The notes beneath the pieces were generated by a model. It searched no databases. It saw only the letters and a program-made list of their open reading frames with translations, and was not told where the DNA came from. A program made the translations under genes and the position numbers. A DNA stretch of 64,000 nt from Plutella xylostella (taxonomy: Eukaryota; Arthropoda; Insecta; Lepidoptera; Plutellidae), in the NCBI RefSeq assembly GCF_932276165.1, contig NC_064005.1, forward strand, positions 3,100,001 to 3,164,000, written 5' to 3'. Positions 32,501 to 37,370 of this stretch are shown in pieces. The stretch's first letter is position 1. The number at the start of each line of letters is the position of its first letter.

Positions 32501-34565
32501 GGACCTTGTACTGTACCTACCTTGTTTTTATTTTATTTTTTGTGTACTTTTTACTTTTTTTTCTGTTTGTTTTTGGTGTGTGTTTGCAGTGCACTGAATA
32601 AACATTTTCTTTCTTTCTTTCTTTCTTTCTTTCCATACAGAGTGTTGCAAAAAGGGTATACTAAGCCGAAAGGGGGTGACTCAGTGGGTCATTTTCCAAA
32701 GCTCGTAGAACAAAAGTTGTTCAGAATAGCCCCCTGAGTTACCCCCTTTCGGCTTAGTATATCCTTTTTGCAACATCCTGTAGACACGACGCACAGTCTA
32801 ACACACAGATAACGCATCAACGCGCGTTCATGCGTTCAATACAATTCACGCAATTCGCAGCGGGATACGGGTAGAGTGAGAGACACAACTGCCTGTGGGG
32901 TTGCTCCTGTAGTCCATTTATCAAGTCATGGAAACGGAAATAGATCCTAAATAATTATTTAAGCGAATGTCTTTGTCGATTTCAACCTCTACTTAAGCAC
33001 TAATCTGCTGTTCAAAAGAGATTATCCGTCTATACCTATTTTATTTTATACATAATTTATCGTCTTATATTAACTGACAATGATAAAAATACTTGGAAAA
33101 ATCACACTATTCATTTTTATGACCTCATAGATGTATACTTGTTTTGGGGAGAAAGTTCAGAGTTGCAGCCATTGATGCTTGAATGCGATACCATGTGAAC
33201 CATGCTACCATGACAACCAGCCGCACACCGTAAAATAGAAAACGCGAAGCGTTAGGTAATACCGCCTTTGACTATTTCCGCAAATAGTTAATACCTATAT
33301 ACGTACGTAGCATTAAATCAGGAGATCATAGAAGCAGGTGCAGTCAGCTAATGAAGGATTTAATTACTTTCCTGCTTTTGATGTTATTCTTGATAAGTTT
33401 GATGAAATATTATACACAGTTCTAACGTTGCCGTTGGTTCCAATTCCAACTAACATTACTGTCAGATACAGTTAAAATAAATGTCCTGCTTTTAGATACT
33501 TAGAAAACTCTAAAAAGTGGCTGAAACATATTGTTATCAGCCTTGCATAACATAACTCAATGTTTAATTGTTTTCATAAACATAAGCCGCAGATAAAAGC
33601 CTCACTTAGCAAGTCATAAAATTCAGTCATAAATTATATACGTACTTCATTTATACTTTATGACTTTGCTTGTGTTATTTTCACTTATTGATAGATACTT
33701 GGTAAATACGCTACACGTATAATAACAGCCACGCTATTGCATTCACTGACGAATGCGAAGTTGTAATTTTTATTTGCACGAAAGTAGCTTCCTCGAGTGA
33801 CACTTTATAAGTCACCTACACCCTACACATTGGACAGTCAGCGAACTCTGATGGTTTTTTCCAGCACCATTACAGACCCTCGTCACTCTCGGCAATAAGG
33901 GTGCTTACATAGAGAATCGGGTTCCCTGTATCTACCTGTACCGGTAACCTGATTATGCGAAAGCGCTCATGACAGTAAAAAATCCGGGATATGCTCCGTG
34001 CGTGAGCGCTTTCGCATAATCAGGTTACCGGTACAGGTAGATACAAGGAACCCAATTCTCTATGTAAGCACCCAAGCCTGTCTTCTTATTACCATGTCGG
34101 TGATAAACACGAGAAACAAAAGCGCGTGTATGGTTTGTCATCGTGGGTTGTGATTACGATACCTATATAATTATTGTGACTTATGGTTATGAATAATTAT
34201 GATAAATAAGATGACAAATTCAAATCATTACCTGCAACCACTTGACCCTAGTGATGTTTTCATCTGTGACGGTGAAGGCCTTCCTTTCTCCCCGTCTATA
34301 CGTGTCATCATAGTACATGTACTCGGTGAAGGTGAGTCCAGTAGTGGTGTACTGCTGCGTGAAGTAGATGGAGATGGTGCCGTTGGGCGTGGCGTGCGAG
34401 ATGACCCACTTGCAGCGGATGGGCACGGGGAAGGCGTCGGGGAAGTTGGGCGTCTGTATGACGCCGTGCGGGCCCTGCAGGTGCCCCCCGCAGCCCGCGC
34501 CGCCCCGCGCCCCCCGCGCGCCGCCCAGCGCCAGCGCCAGCACCACCACGCCAGCCACAGACATC
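4691..34565 (-). CDS. Adhesion-type GPCR: CUB, EGF, Ig, HormR, GAIN/GPS, 7TM (24 exons)
   Basis: This is a hand-spliced gene model, with exons from 5' to 3' listed separately below. All neighbouring exons agree in phase and the joined frame is open for about 1,374 codons. Domains by residue: signal peptide 1-20; CUB 25-148; Pro-rich linker 150-162; EGF-like 166-199 and 205-237; Cys-rich 246-263; SEA-like segment about 272-370 (tentative); Ig-like 389-458 and 493-560; HormR 579-630; GAIN about 642-913 with a GPS-like motif at 867-902; seven helices about 923-1151; tail 1152-1374. Such receptors are plasma-membrane proteins that couple extracellular adhesion or tension to G proteins through a tethered agonist. 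The ligand and G protein cannot be read from sequence. A non-coding first exon is likely, because exon 1 starts with a splice acceptor. The C-terminus is a hybrid with a LINE. Close relatives could be CUB-bearing vertebrate ADGRG6-like or HormR-bearing insect receptors, but orthology is not established. Confidence 0.85.
5252..5375 (-). CDS. Receptor exon 23: Ser/Thr-rich cytoplasmic tail
   Basis: Encodes residues 1184-1224. YSKQSAEDTTTGSSKKSTSK and PVSSYWRAGDLESPLRIQR are rich in possible phosphosites, as in receptor tails that recruit arrestin. The acceptor TTCCAG at 5376 has a strong pyrimidine tract; an alternative acceptor CTGCAG lies 13 bp upstream (exon start 5388). Donor CAGAG|GTGGGA is inferred from phase, since reading on meets a stop within three codons. 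Confidence 0.72.
5454..5580 (-). CDS. Receptor exon 22: TM7 end and proximal tail
   Basis: Encodes residues 1141-1183. AIAMVVCYVAFDDECLKAAK ends TM7 and starts the helix-8-like region, and NRKWDDSRGGNTSLG follows. Donor GGAT|GTAATG at 5454 is used here. A second donor 11 bp on (GTCATT|GTATAC, exon end 5443) pairs in frame with an alternative acceptor of exon 23. Confidence 0.82.
5664..5799 (-). CDS. Receptor exon 21: TM6, loop 3, TM7 start
   Basis: Encodes residues 1096-1140. RKEINHTLVLLVTTTLVMVA is the loop/TM6 boundary, SYVQPGES the third extracellular loop, and TIIFALAVIIN begins TM7. Bounded by TTTTTTCAG and AATAAAC|GTGAGA. Confidence 0.88.
5950..6755. mobile_element. hAT-like non-autonomous element with 66-bp inverted repeats
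   Basis: Near-perfect terminal inverted repeats of about 66 bp start CATTTGTTAGTCGTATACCT at both ends, flanked by the 8-bp direct duplication GAAAGAGT (5942-5949 and 6756-6763), the length made by hAT transposases. There is no transposase. A tRNA-type SINE is inserted inside. It lies in the intron between receptor exons 20 and 21. Confidence 0.88.
6356..6640 (-). mobile_element. tRNA-derived SINE
   Basis: On the minus strand it starts at a tRNA-like head with an A box (GTGGCGTAGTGGTTAG) and a B box (GGTTCGATTCC), passes through a body with TGTAGATATATCAGCTGTCC, and ends in an ATT-rich tail. Full relatives lie at 27483-27748 and 38148-38414. The head would be its RNA polymerase III promoter. 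Confidence 0.88.
6897..7098 (-). CDS. Receptor exon 20: TM4, loop 2, TM5, loop 3 start
   Basis: Encodes residues 1029-1095. TM4 ends with IMIWLTARL, the loop CGGAPLHIGSS carries the partner cysteine C1040, and TM5 is about 1052-1077 (CILLLILGFSLSVCALL). A basic third intracellular loop (LQKRNYLRDR) follows. Donor GACAG|GTAAGA. Confidence 0.87.
7359..7500 (-). CDS. Receptor exon 19: TM3 and second intracellular loop
   Basis: Encodes residues 981-1028. TM3 is about 986-1012 (GVWGWVCAACWCAGCAALCA), unusually Cys/Ala-rich. C983 is placed to form the conserved disulfide with extracellular loop 2. The exon is very G+C-rich. The donor is TATCAG|GTGATT. Confidence 0.85.
7570..7770 (-). CDS. Receptor exon 18: TM1, loop, TM2
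   Basis: Encodes residues 914-980 (67 codons, phase 0). TM1 is about 923-947 (IVKIATAIGSAICLLVGVLQ), the cytoplasmic loop has TTRKER, TM2 is about 956-974, and ECD follows before TM3. The segment was reconstructed from acceptor TTTCAG to donor CGACAG|GTGAGA. Confidence 0.88.
7847..8001 (-). CDS. Receptor exon 17: GPS-like motif and tethered segment
   Basis: Encodes residues 863-913. The GPS framework is clear: C867, W878, C883, C895-x-C897. After the last Cys the family consensus is (N/S)-H-L-(T/S)-x-F-A; here it is K-G-F-G-T-Y-A-L-F. The cleavage triad is thus replaced, while the following tethered-agonist-like Y-A-L-F is kept. Self-cleavage is predicted to be lost. Bounded by TTTCCAG and ATTT|GTAAGT. 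Confidence 0.88.
8077..8210 (-). CDS. Receptor exon 16: GAIN subdomain B
   Basis: Encodes residues 818-862. YHLVSPQLQVLASG followed by EPVVTLLFSHTT is the typical beta-strand pair of GAIN subdomain B that precedes the GPS. The donor is CTACAA|GTAAGT and the acceptor TGTTGCAG. Confidence 0.85.
8297..8574 (-). CDS. Receptor exon 15: GAIN subdomain A to B
   Basis: Encodes residues 725-817. The segment from ETASMQDYVDLSFREF to NLEARLPYLVSAVENK continues the GAIN fold. I placed the donor at AACAA|GTATGA, giving an 86-bp intron with a CTGAT-type branch site. Reading past it reaches a stop. A later in-phase donor at 8270 would give only a 56-bp intron. Confidence 0.8.
8660..8908 (-). CDS. Receptor exon 14: GAIN subdomain A
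   Basis: Encodes residues 642-724 (83 codons, phase 0). The helical content (YLRSHAVSPKDRAHSVEYL, IFNTLLKHHETFLEDE) matches the alpha-helical GAIN subdomain A of adhesion GPCRs. Bounded by TTTACAG and GATGAG|GTAAGG. Confidence 0.85.
9001..9088 (-). CDS. Receptor exon 13: HormR end
   Basis: Encodes residues 613-641. FCESDGVVKWKQPDFSGC finishes the HormR domain (C614, W622, C630; family pattern R-x-C-x3-G-x-W-x5-C). The SLKNIHDL helix leads to the GAIN domain. Confidence 0.88.
9170..9363 (-). CDS. Receptor exon 12: Ig domain 2 end and HormR start
   Basis: Encodes residues 548-612. KSGEYRCQVSS completes Ig 2 (C554). Then CKPDASHGLHWPRTAPG and PCPPGYTGDTIR make the first two-thirds of a hormone-receptor domain, with its Trp-Pro and C-P-x-G-Y-x-G landmarks. 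The donor ATCAG|GTATTC leaves two bases that join exon 13 as Arg. Confidence 0.88.
9572..9736 (-). CDS. Receptor exon 11: Ig domain 2, first half
   Basis: Encodes residues 493-547, exactly 55 codons in phase 0. GDNVSVTCLAGASR gives C500 and GFSWTVER the core W515. The acceptor is GTTTCAG and the donor ATACAA|GTAAGA. Confidence 0.85.
9854..10058 (-). CDS. Receptor exon 10: Ig domain 1 end, linker to Ig 2
   Basis: Encodes residues 425-492. KQMDSGQWSCAADD is the Ig D-x-G-x-[YW]-x-C signature (C458, Trp in place of Tyr). LRILKPPEIRLLPST links to the second Ig domain. Bounded by TTTTGCAG and AATAAG|GTAACA. Confidence 0.85.
10138..10274 (-). CDS. Receptor exon 9: Ig domain 1, first half
   Basis: Encodes residues 379-424. 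WEGSEFILSCTAYGSPG supplies the first Ig cysteine (C398) and FTWYKDG the core tryptophan (W410). An NGT sequon precedes the donor ACTCG|GTGAGC. Confidence 0.85.
10778..10919. mobile_element. Foldback MITE with TA target duplication
   Basis: Inverted repeats of about 45 bp begin CAGTCAGCTGCATAAGTAGC at each end and are bordered by TA (10776-10777 and 10920-10921), as in Tc1/mariner-type MITEs. It lies in the intron between receptor exons 8 and 9, some 50 bp from the exon 8 donor. Confidence 0.8.
10969..11149 (-). CDS. Receptor exon 8: SEA-like segment, end
   Basis: Encodes residues 319-378, a strikingly G+C- and Arg-rich stretch (GARSVAVRVWAPRRAAG then LSRLVAVRTRASERMRLL). Alternating hydrophobics suggest beta strands and a helix. 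The exon is bounded by TTTCCAG and TTTCAT|GTGAGC. A small transposable element lies only about 30 bp upstream of its acceptor. Confidence 0.75.
11180..11317. mobile_element. Short inverted-repeat element, GGGGTCAC/GTAACCCTCC family
   Basis: The left end GGGGGTCACACTATATGACG pairs with the right end GTCAGTAAGAGTAACCCTCC; both flank a core with ACGACTCTATCTCG. About eight relatives occur in the window (26960, 31774, 46117, 48815, 55950, 60591, 63068, 63925). This copy lies just upstream of the receptor exon 8 acceptor. Confidence 0.7.
11407..11471 (-). CDS. Receptor exon 7: SEA-like segment, middle
   Basis: Encodes residues 297-318 (VTLYLKESNITLDDDIEIL). The acceptor is TTTTTTGCAG and the donor ATCAG|GTAACC. 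It joins exon 8 through a Ser codon. One N-glycosylation sequon (NIT) is present. Confidence 0.75.
11557..11633 (-). CDS. Receptor exon 6: start of SEA-like segment
   Basis: Encodes residues 272-296 (SARYETKLLVMDRQN then TQEIIEQ). The exon starts after TTGCAG and ends at GAACAG|GTACTT in phase 0. The amphipathic pattern, continued in exons 7 and 8, resembles SEA-like folds found in some adhesion GPCRs, but no diagnostic motif settles it. Confidence 0.7.
11719..11796 (-). CDS. Receptor exon 5: Cys-rich segment (donor uncertain)
   Basis: Encodes residues 246-271: CGIEECSEGC then SKCDCSPRDSDS. I chose the donor CTCCA|GTAAAT because it gives an 85-bp intron like its neighbours. An alternative donor at ATATAG|GTGATA extends the exon 42 bp in frame to 11677 and adds a sixth cysteine, which would complete an EGF-like pattern, but leaves an intron of only 43 bp (48 bp with the next AG). 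RNA evidence is needed to choose. Confidence 0.65.
11797..12494. other. AT-rich intron DNA
   Basis: Part of the intron between receptor exons 4 and 5. Contains the GTAGGTACCTACCTAC-type words common in lepidopteran DNA. No coding sequence or defined repeat was recognised. Confidence 0.5.
12495..12531. repeat. Remnant of a CCCGTGAGTGTA-ended MITE
   Basis: AGTGGAAC then CATTGCCCGTGAG matches the right end of the MITEs at 26577-26819 and 49625-49857. The 1.95-kb Tc1-like element sits immediately next to it and may have inserted into it. Confidence 0.55.
12722..12797 (+). repeat. tRNA-like segment in the left arm
   Basis: An A-box-like ATGGCTCAGTTGGTATGA and a B-box-like GGTTCAAATCCCACT are spaced as in a tRNA, with a possible anticodon arm between. 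The acceptor stem does not pair well, so this is not called a functional tRNA gene. Confidence 0.55.
13263..13833 (-). pseudogene. Tc1/mariner transposase pseudogene
   Basis: Two exons are visible: 13833-13758 (starts MFKKAEIIVF; the frame then slips, and the continuation encodes NITISEIARRLT) and 13667-13263, joined by a roughly 90-bp GT-AG intron. Together they give the helix-turn-helix of Tc1-type transposases (SEIARRLT then TVHLWVHRYADSGHVD) and the block around the first catalytic Asp, VVIFSDEKSDKDGRKILW. A stop follows soon after SGENY. The region with the second and third catalytic acids is missing and the first exon is frameshifted, so it is inactive. Confidence 0.75.
14153..14216 (-). 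repeat. tRNA-like segment in the right arm
   Basis: On the minus strand it reads TAGCTCATTGGTAGAATG (A box) and GTGAGTTCGAGTCCAC (B box). It is an inverted, diverged counterpart of the segment at 12722-12797. Confidence 0.55.
14343..14364. repeat. (GT)n microsatellite
   Basis: A run of GT dinucleotides inside the right arm of the Tc1-like element. Confidence 0.9.
14700..14782 (-). CDS. Receptor exon 4: EGF2 end
   Basis: Encodes residues 218-245, with VSCICPAGFAGDLCE finishing the second EGF-like repeat. The phase matches both neighbours (one base in, one base out). The acceptor is TTTGCAG and the donor CCAG|GTACGT. Confidence 0.8.
14783..15934. other. Receptor intron 3, no further exon seen
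   Basis: Between exons 4 and 3. It contains the small foldback at 15134-15270; the open frames around 15326-15770 have no splice sites or recognisable product and look accidental. Confidence 0.5.
15134..15270. mobile_element. Small foldback element
   Basis: Perfect 17-bp inverted ends CACGGGTTCGTTATCGA, with several internal ATCGATAA-type words. No clear target duplication. Confidence 0.6.
15935..16316. mobile_element. Two nested inverted-repeat elements
   Basis: An outer pair of imperfect arms (near GCCAGAGGCTGCTGCGACC and its inverted match ending about 16316) encloses an inner element at about 16043-16265 whose ends read AAGGCCTAGGTCTCCTATTT and the inverse. The inner one carries repeated CCTACGGCGT words. 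It lies about 45 bp from the receptor exon 3 donor. Confidence 0.6.
16360..16458 (-). CDS. Receptor exon 3: EGF1 end and EGF2 start
   Basis: Encodes residues 185-217. YCSCFEGYSGADC closes EGF1 with the usual C-x-C-x2-G-[YF] signature, and CAPNMCMNGGVC opens EGF2. Neither repeat has the D/N-x-D/N calcium-binding signature. The exon is bounded by TTCACAG and TGCAG|GTAATA. Confidence 0.85.
16730..16947 (-). CDS. Receptor exon 2: second CUB half, Pro-rich linker, EGF1 start
   Basis: Encodes residues 112-184. The beta-strand pattern VQSPVLVVELSLD then LLSVFGLNITYAV completes the CUB fold begun in exon 1. PPPAPGPPPPSPP forms a flexible linker, and CSAVECRLLGHC opens the first EGF-like repeat. The acceptor TTACAG and the donor CA|GTGAGT leave two bases that join exon 3 as a Gln codon. 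It is separated from exon 1 by an intron of 17,284 bp. Confidence 0.85.
17027..17190. mobile_element. Foldback MITE
   Basis: Arms AGCCGCGTCCACGACGCTAG and the inverted right arm ending GGACGTGGCT match over about 28 bp with few differences. Flanks TAT/TAA suggest a degraded 3-bp duplication. Start of the 17.3-kb intron. Confidence 0.7.
17191..18522. other. Intron 1 DNA, nothing recognised
   Basis: AT-rich, with no exon, RNA gene or defined repeat visible to me. Confidence 0.5.
18523..18642. mobile_element. Harbinger-like MITE, TAA duplication
   Basis: The ends GGGCGTCTTGCACAACAAA and inverse form arms of about 45 bp, flanked by TAA at 18520-18522 and 18643-18645. PIF/Harbinger elements make TWA duplications. 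Confidence 0.8.
18643..19241. other. Intron 1 DNA, nothing recognised
   Basis: No exon or repeat is visible apart from a TA run at the right end. Confidence 0.5.
19242..19871. mobile_element. Inverted-repeat element carrying an apparent coding exon
   Basis: Arms of about 75 bp begin ATGTCGCAGGCATCTGGTTT at both ends and lie between TA runs. The interior is not palindromic and carries an ATG-initiated open segment with a good splice donor. Superfamily not assigned. Confidence 0.75.
19501..19588 (+). CDS. Apparent 5' coding exon inside an inverted-repeat element
   Basis: ATG at 19501 begins 29 codons (MDLPITTPPADSF then VLKLDNYEQQYQ) ending at the donor CAAG|GTACGT. A plausible leader with TAAATTAGC- and TTGTAAAATAG-like sequence precedes it. 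It could be the first exon of the element's former transposase or a captured host exon. No downstream exon lies inside the element and I do not recognise the peptide. Confidence 0.4.
20358..20399. repeat. Perfect 19-bp-arm hairpin
   Basis: AAGATAAGGAAACATGCAC and its exact complement are separated by AAAA. It could be a degenerate foldback element or a transcribed hairpin. Confidence 0.8.
20400..23432. other. Intron 1 DNA, no gene recognised
   Basis: Three kilobases of AT-rich DNA. Open frames near 20906-21124 and 22499-22723 lack motifs, splice context or codon bias and are treated as chance. Confidence 0.45.
23433..23668 (+). mobile_element. Lep1-like element with long (GTCT)n array
   Basis: CTAACTAATAT start, TAAATGCGAAAGTAACT, about eleven GTCT/CTGT units, CACGCCAAAACTACTGAACG, and GCGCGGGAACAGCTA end. 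Same family as 351-562 and 23839-24044, here in the plus orientation. Confidence 0.85.
23839..24044 (+). mobile_element. Lep1-like element with short (GTCT)n array
   Basis: As the copy 170 bp upstream, but with only about five repeat units, so the microsatellite length differs between two neighbouring copies. Confidence 0.85.
24045..24275 (+). mobile_element. SINE scrap followed by RTE-clade LINE 3' end
   Basis: 24045-24078 repeats the SINE tail words AATATCAACACCCAAGACCC. From 24079 the plus strand encodes the end of an RTE-type polyprotein (TGKRSVGRPPARWTDDLRRV with its neighbours) and ends in a GATGAT tail. The copy at 59409-59740 is longer. Confidence 0.7.
24276..25935. other. Intron 1 DNA, nothing recognised
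   Basis: AT-rich, with no exon, motif or defined element visible. Confidence 0.45.
25936..25988. repeat. Perfect 24-bp-arm hairpin
   Basis: ATACAGCCTCGTAAGTACAT plus four bases on the left arm pairs exactly with the right arm, with a 5-nt loop AAGTA. Confidence 0.85.
25989..26576. other. Intron 1 DNA, nothing recognised
   Basis: No gene or defined repeat was found in this stretch. Confidence 0.45.
26577..26819. mobile_element. Tc1/mariner-type MITE, CACTCACGGGCAA family
   Basis: The ends CACTCACGGGCAAAGAAAC and the inverted TTTCCCGTGAGTG are flanked by TA. A sister copy lies at 49625-49857. Confidence 0.85.
26960..27091. mobile_element. Short inverted-repeat element, GTAACCCTCC family
   Basis: Shares CGACTCTATCTCGTTGTATT and the end TCAGTATAGAGTAACCCC with the copy at 11180-11317. 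Confidence 0.7.
27092..27482. other. Intron 1 DNA, nothing recognised
   Basis: AT-rich spacer before the SINE; no feature seen. Confidence 0.45.
27483..27748 (+). mobile_element. tRNA-derived SINE, complete
   Basis: Head GACGACCGAATGGCGCAGTG (A box) and GGTTCGATTCCCGGC (B box), body ending GGATGGCCGTGTGTG, then an ATT tail. The best preserved member of the family in the window. Confidence 0.9.
27840..29997. mobile_element. Harbinger-like MITE split by a later 2-kb insertion
   Basis: The inverted ends GTGCCAATTTCTCCATGGTC and, at the right, the match ending AAATTGGCAC run about 40 bp, with TTA duplications at 27837-27839 and 29998-30000. A strong inner hairpin (about 27887-27985) with TTGACTTTTGACACATCT arms belongs to it. 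Without the inner element it would be about 190 bp. Confidence 0.8.
27994..29957 (+). mobile_element. 2-kb TA-flanked element with iterated TTATTGACAC motif, copy 1
   Basis: The termini GGGTAAACTACCC and its inverse are bordered by TA (27992-27993, 29958-29959). A 1,971-bp copy in inverse orientation lies at 51158-53128. A motif of the type CCAATTATTGACAC recurs at least a dozen times in both directions, mostly within 600 bp of the ends. No intact transposase: inside are a short LINE-like stretch (RVLEWR) and an unassigned coding-like stretch (ARRTTRSILEGWP) shared by both copies. Confidence 0.8.
30001..31773. other. Intron 1 DNA with SINE or LINE scraps
   Basis: Around 30530-30610 and 30735-30800 short words (CGAAAAGTGGAT, GCCTAGCACGGGGC) recur at 40790 and 50010 and mark old repeat debris. 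No gene seen. Confidence 0.4.
31774..31900. mobile_element. Short inverted-repeat element, GTAACCCT family
   Basis: Contains CTCGACTCTATCTCGTTG and the GAGTAACCCT end typical of the family, more diverged than the copy at 26960. Confidence 0.6.
31901..32608. other. Intron 1 DNA, nothing recognised
   Basis: No exon or defined element visible. Confidence 0.45.
32609..32634. repeat. (TTTC)n microsatellite
   Basis: About six TTTC units immediately left of a MITE. Confidence 0.9.
32638..32780. mobile_element. Foldback MITE, CAGGGTGTTGCAAAA family
   Basis: Arms of about 46 bp with TTGCAAAAAGGGTATACTAA and ACCCCCTTTCGGCTTAGTAT are flanked by TA. Related copies: 39765, 43175, 47890, 60707, 62926. 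Confidence 0.85.
32781..33898. other. Intron 1 DNA, nothing recognised
   Basis: No exon or defined repeat visible. Confidence 0.45.
33899..34073. mobile_element. Foldback MITE with 70-bp arms
   Basis: The arms GGGTGCTTACATAGAGAATC, TACCTGTACCGGTAACCTGA and CGCATAATCAGG pair nearly perfectly over about 70 bp. It lies 160 bp from receptor exon 1. No clean target duplication found. Confidence 0.8.
34232..34565 (-). CDS. Receptor exon 1: start codon, signal peptide, first CUB half
   Basis: The acceptor TTTCAG precedes 34565, ATG is at 34564-34562, and the donor TTGCAG|GTAATG ends the exon at 34232. It encodes residues 1-111. The start is followed by a hydrophobic run (VAGVVVLALALGG) and small residues, a typical signal peptide with probable cleavage near 18-20. 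The CUB hallmark CGGHLQGPHGVIQTPNFP then FPVPIRCKWVI follows. The frame stays open to an upstream ATG at 34651, but that lies across the acceptor and lacks a signal sequence, so the inner ATG is preferred. The exon is a G+C-rich island in AT-rich DNA. Confidence 0.85.
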
Positions 34566-36189
34566 CTGAAACAATGAAGACGGAAATAAGTTTTTTCTGG
34601 TCCTGATGAGGGTCCATTTGTGTATTGCTTCGCGTCGACGCAATCGATCACAATAATATATGGAAGCCACGAAGTGCCACGCCACGCACCAATGGGGCCT
34701 TAAGCTACCGATCAACTGGCAAAAGAAAGATTGGTCTTGCCCAAACATGGATTGACATGGCGAATGACATAGAAAATCACCAACACTGCTGGGATAAGAA
34801 GTTTATTGGGCAAAAAGCGTCGAACCGCAATTTTTCATGATTAGGTACTTTTTGCAATAATTTTAATCATAACTTAATGTAGCCAGCGTCTATGTTAAAA
34901 AGGTAGTTTTACTCTTCTTAAAGCATGTGGCAAAAACACGAGACCCTAAAATCCCCTATAGTCCTAGAGCGTCCGGGGTTTGTAACTGTGGTGAAAGGAT
35001 AGTCAGAATAGCGTCAGTCGCTGACTGCCCACAGTGCGCCGGCCGTATAATAATAATAAAGAGCATTCGATATATCACTCGGGATGTTCCTTTAGTTCAG
35101 TTACCCTAAAATTGTTTCAAGTAGACTATCTTAAATAAATCGTTACCAGCTGGAAATCAAACATCATGGCCCGTATTAACCACCTGGCCTTCACTAGGCA
35201 CAAAGTACTTAAGTATTCTTAATTAAGCTCGTACTCAACTTTGATAGTTTGCTGACTAACTTTCAAACTGTTTTTACGTAGGTACTTTAAAACAATGAAC
35301 TTTGCTATGAAATAATTAAAGTTAATTATTAACGAAGCCACTTCAAATATGTATTTGCCGGCCACGAAAGTAGTTGAACAATTTACTCTCCGTCAAAATT
35401 ACTCTAAAGGTTCGAATACTGGTAGTGTTTGAAGCACTTCAATTAAAAATTACGTGGTTTGAACTTATTTTCACCCAGAAAGGAAGTAGAAAGATGCTTT
35501 TCAATAATATTTATCTGATGAGAAAAATATTACTTATATTTTAAATTACTGTTAGAAATAATCATTGGCGAACTACACACATATTTTTTTTCACCCAGAA
35601 AGGAAGTAGAAAGATGCTTTTTAATCAAGAAAAATATTACTTATATTTCAAATTACCTACTGTTAGAAATAATGCATTGGTACAATTCACACATTTTCAG
35701 TAGTACTTAAATGTATAAGGTTTGGTATGTTTCATTTTGCTGGCTGCTTGTACGGTAGCGGCCCTGAGGCATAATATATAATTTTTAACATTAATAAAAT
35801 TCCCAGCTACTTCAGTAATAAGTTTTGACATGTACCCAACTGCAAGGCACGGTCGACATTTCCTCCACAGTGCAAAGTAAAAGCAGGCAAGATTAGGTAT
35901 AATAAGATTATGCTTCACCAGACGGGAAGCCCGGTAGAAATGTATTCCTCACGCTGACAAAATTAGCTTCCGTCTAAAAGCGCAATCAGAGGAAACATAA
36001 TCTTGTCGGGATGAAACTGTAACATTTTCAGGCACATACGAGAGATATTTATATAGGTAGAGAGATAACATATTGAGTCTAACAATGTGCTAATTGAAGT
36101 TTCTCTAGCTTGAAAACTCGCTCGCTTGCGAGTCACCTCTGACTTCGGAACTTACTTATAGTCGTGAATATCGTACGAGTATATCTAAA
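34566..36189. other. Upstream of exon 1, no gene recognised
   Basis: The receptor's 5' UTR exon and promoter should lie here or further right but cannot be pointed to. A 37-bp word (TTTTTCACCCAGAAAGGAAG onward) is repeated at 35468 and 35587. Confidence 0.4.
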
Positions 36190-36467
36190 TATCTATACAT
36201 TACATACTTACTCGTACACAACTTCAAGATTAGAATAAAATTGTTGTTCGTAGATCGTCGACAAGTCTGGTATGTATGTACGTATAACTCTGATATTAAA
36301 AGTATGTGATTTTATGTAAAACTACTACTTAGCTAGGTATATCTACTTTCAATGCCAAGACAGCCTTAACCTGCTTATGTACTCGTAGAACGGTGTGCAA
36401 GACGCGCCTAACCTATCTTCTCATTTTTTTGAGATCGATTAAAATGTTATACGACACACACCTTCAA

Positions 36468-37077
36468 GGGCGAGCACAGGATTCGATACTAATTTTCGAT
36501 ACTACACAAACATGGAAAAATAACAGTGACGTTCATTCACCTATCGAATATGGTATCGAAAGCGTATAGATTCGAAATTCATTCACCTATCGACTATGGT
36601 ATCGAAAGCGTATAGATTCGAAAGTCTTTGCCCATATAAATTTGACATTTTAGCGATTACGAACCCAATTTGACGCATAGATTCGAACGAAATTTTATCG
36701 CTAGCGTTTTTGTTTGAATCTATACGTCAAATTGGTTTCACAATCACAAACGTCCATATTTGTTCATAATACGATATAAAATTAAAACAACTTTTAAAAA
36801 TAATTGATAGAATTATTTTAATTTCACTTTGTTTATTTATTTAATTAAATAATATTAAATAATAGCACTTATTTCAACAATATTTTCATAATAAAAACAA
36901 AAAAAATGCGAAATTTAGGATATAATAAGGTTAAGACAGCAGTTTCTAAACGAACCTTCGAATCTCCTAGCCAACGCTAGCATTCAATGCTATCGATTTC
37001 GACTGTAGATTCGAATTAGGTATCGCATAGATTCAACGATACGCAACGTTAACGGAGGATCGAAACTTGTGCTCGGG
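36468..37077. mobile_element. 610-bp inverted-repeat element in unit 1 only
   Basis: The ends GGGCGAGCACAGG and, inverted, CCCGAGCACAAG are flanked by CAA. Rich in ATTCGAA- and ATCGATA-type words. Absent from unit 2, which gives an approximate empty site. Confidence 0.75.
36533..36622. repeat. 45-bp direct repeat, two units
   Basis: TTCATTCACCTATCGA(A/C)TA, GGTATCGAAAGCGTATAGAT and TCGAAA occur twice in tandem inside the 610-bp element. Confidence 0.9.
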
Positions 37078-37370
37078 CAACGGCGATTTTCTTGATTTTC
37101 GATCGACTTTAAACGTTTTGTCTTGTCATCTTGTATTTATGCCATGCTACGTGGGCTGGCTGACTCAGTCTTTGTTATGATGTAATTATGACTTGTGTTT
37201 GAATAATCTGGCTAAAGTTGCTTCGATGTTAATTAAGTATACTCTACTAAGCTACTGGAATCACTACACTAGTGAAGAAACTATTGTAGTGGCTCTCCAG
37301 CATCTAGGCTTCGGAGAGGCCTACATCCAGGAGGGCTACTCCATCGTAACAAAAACCGAACGAACAATAG

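Noticed and set aside
34199..34748. Several overlapping frames on both strands around the CUB exon
   Set aside because: G+C-rich shadows; only the frame starting at 34564 gives a signal peptide and CUB domain.
36533..36622. Satellite or array start
   Set aside because: Only two 45-bp units, confined to one transposon.
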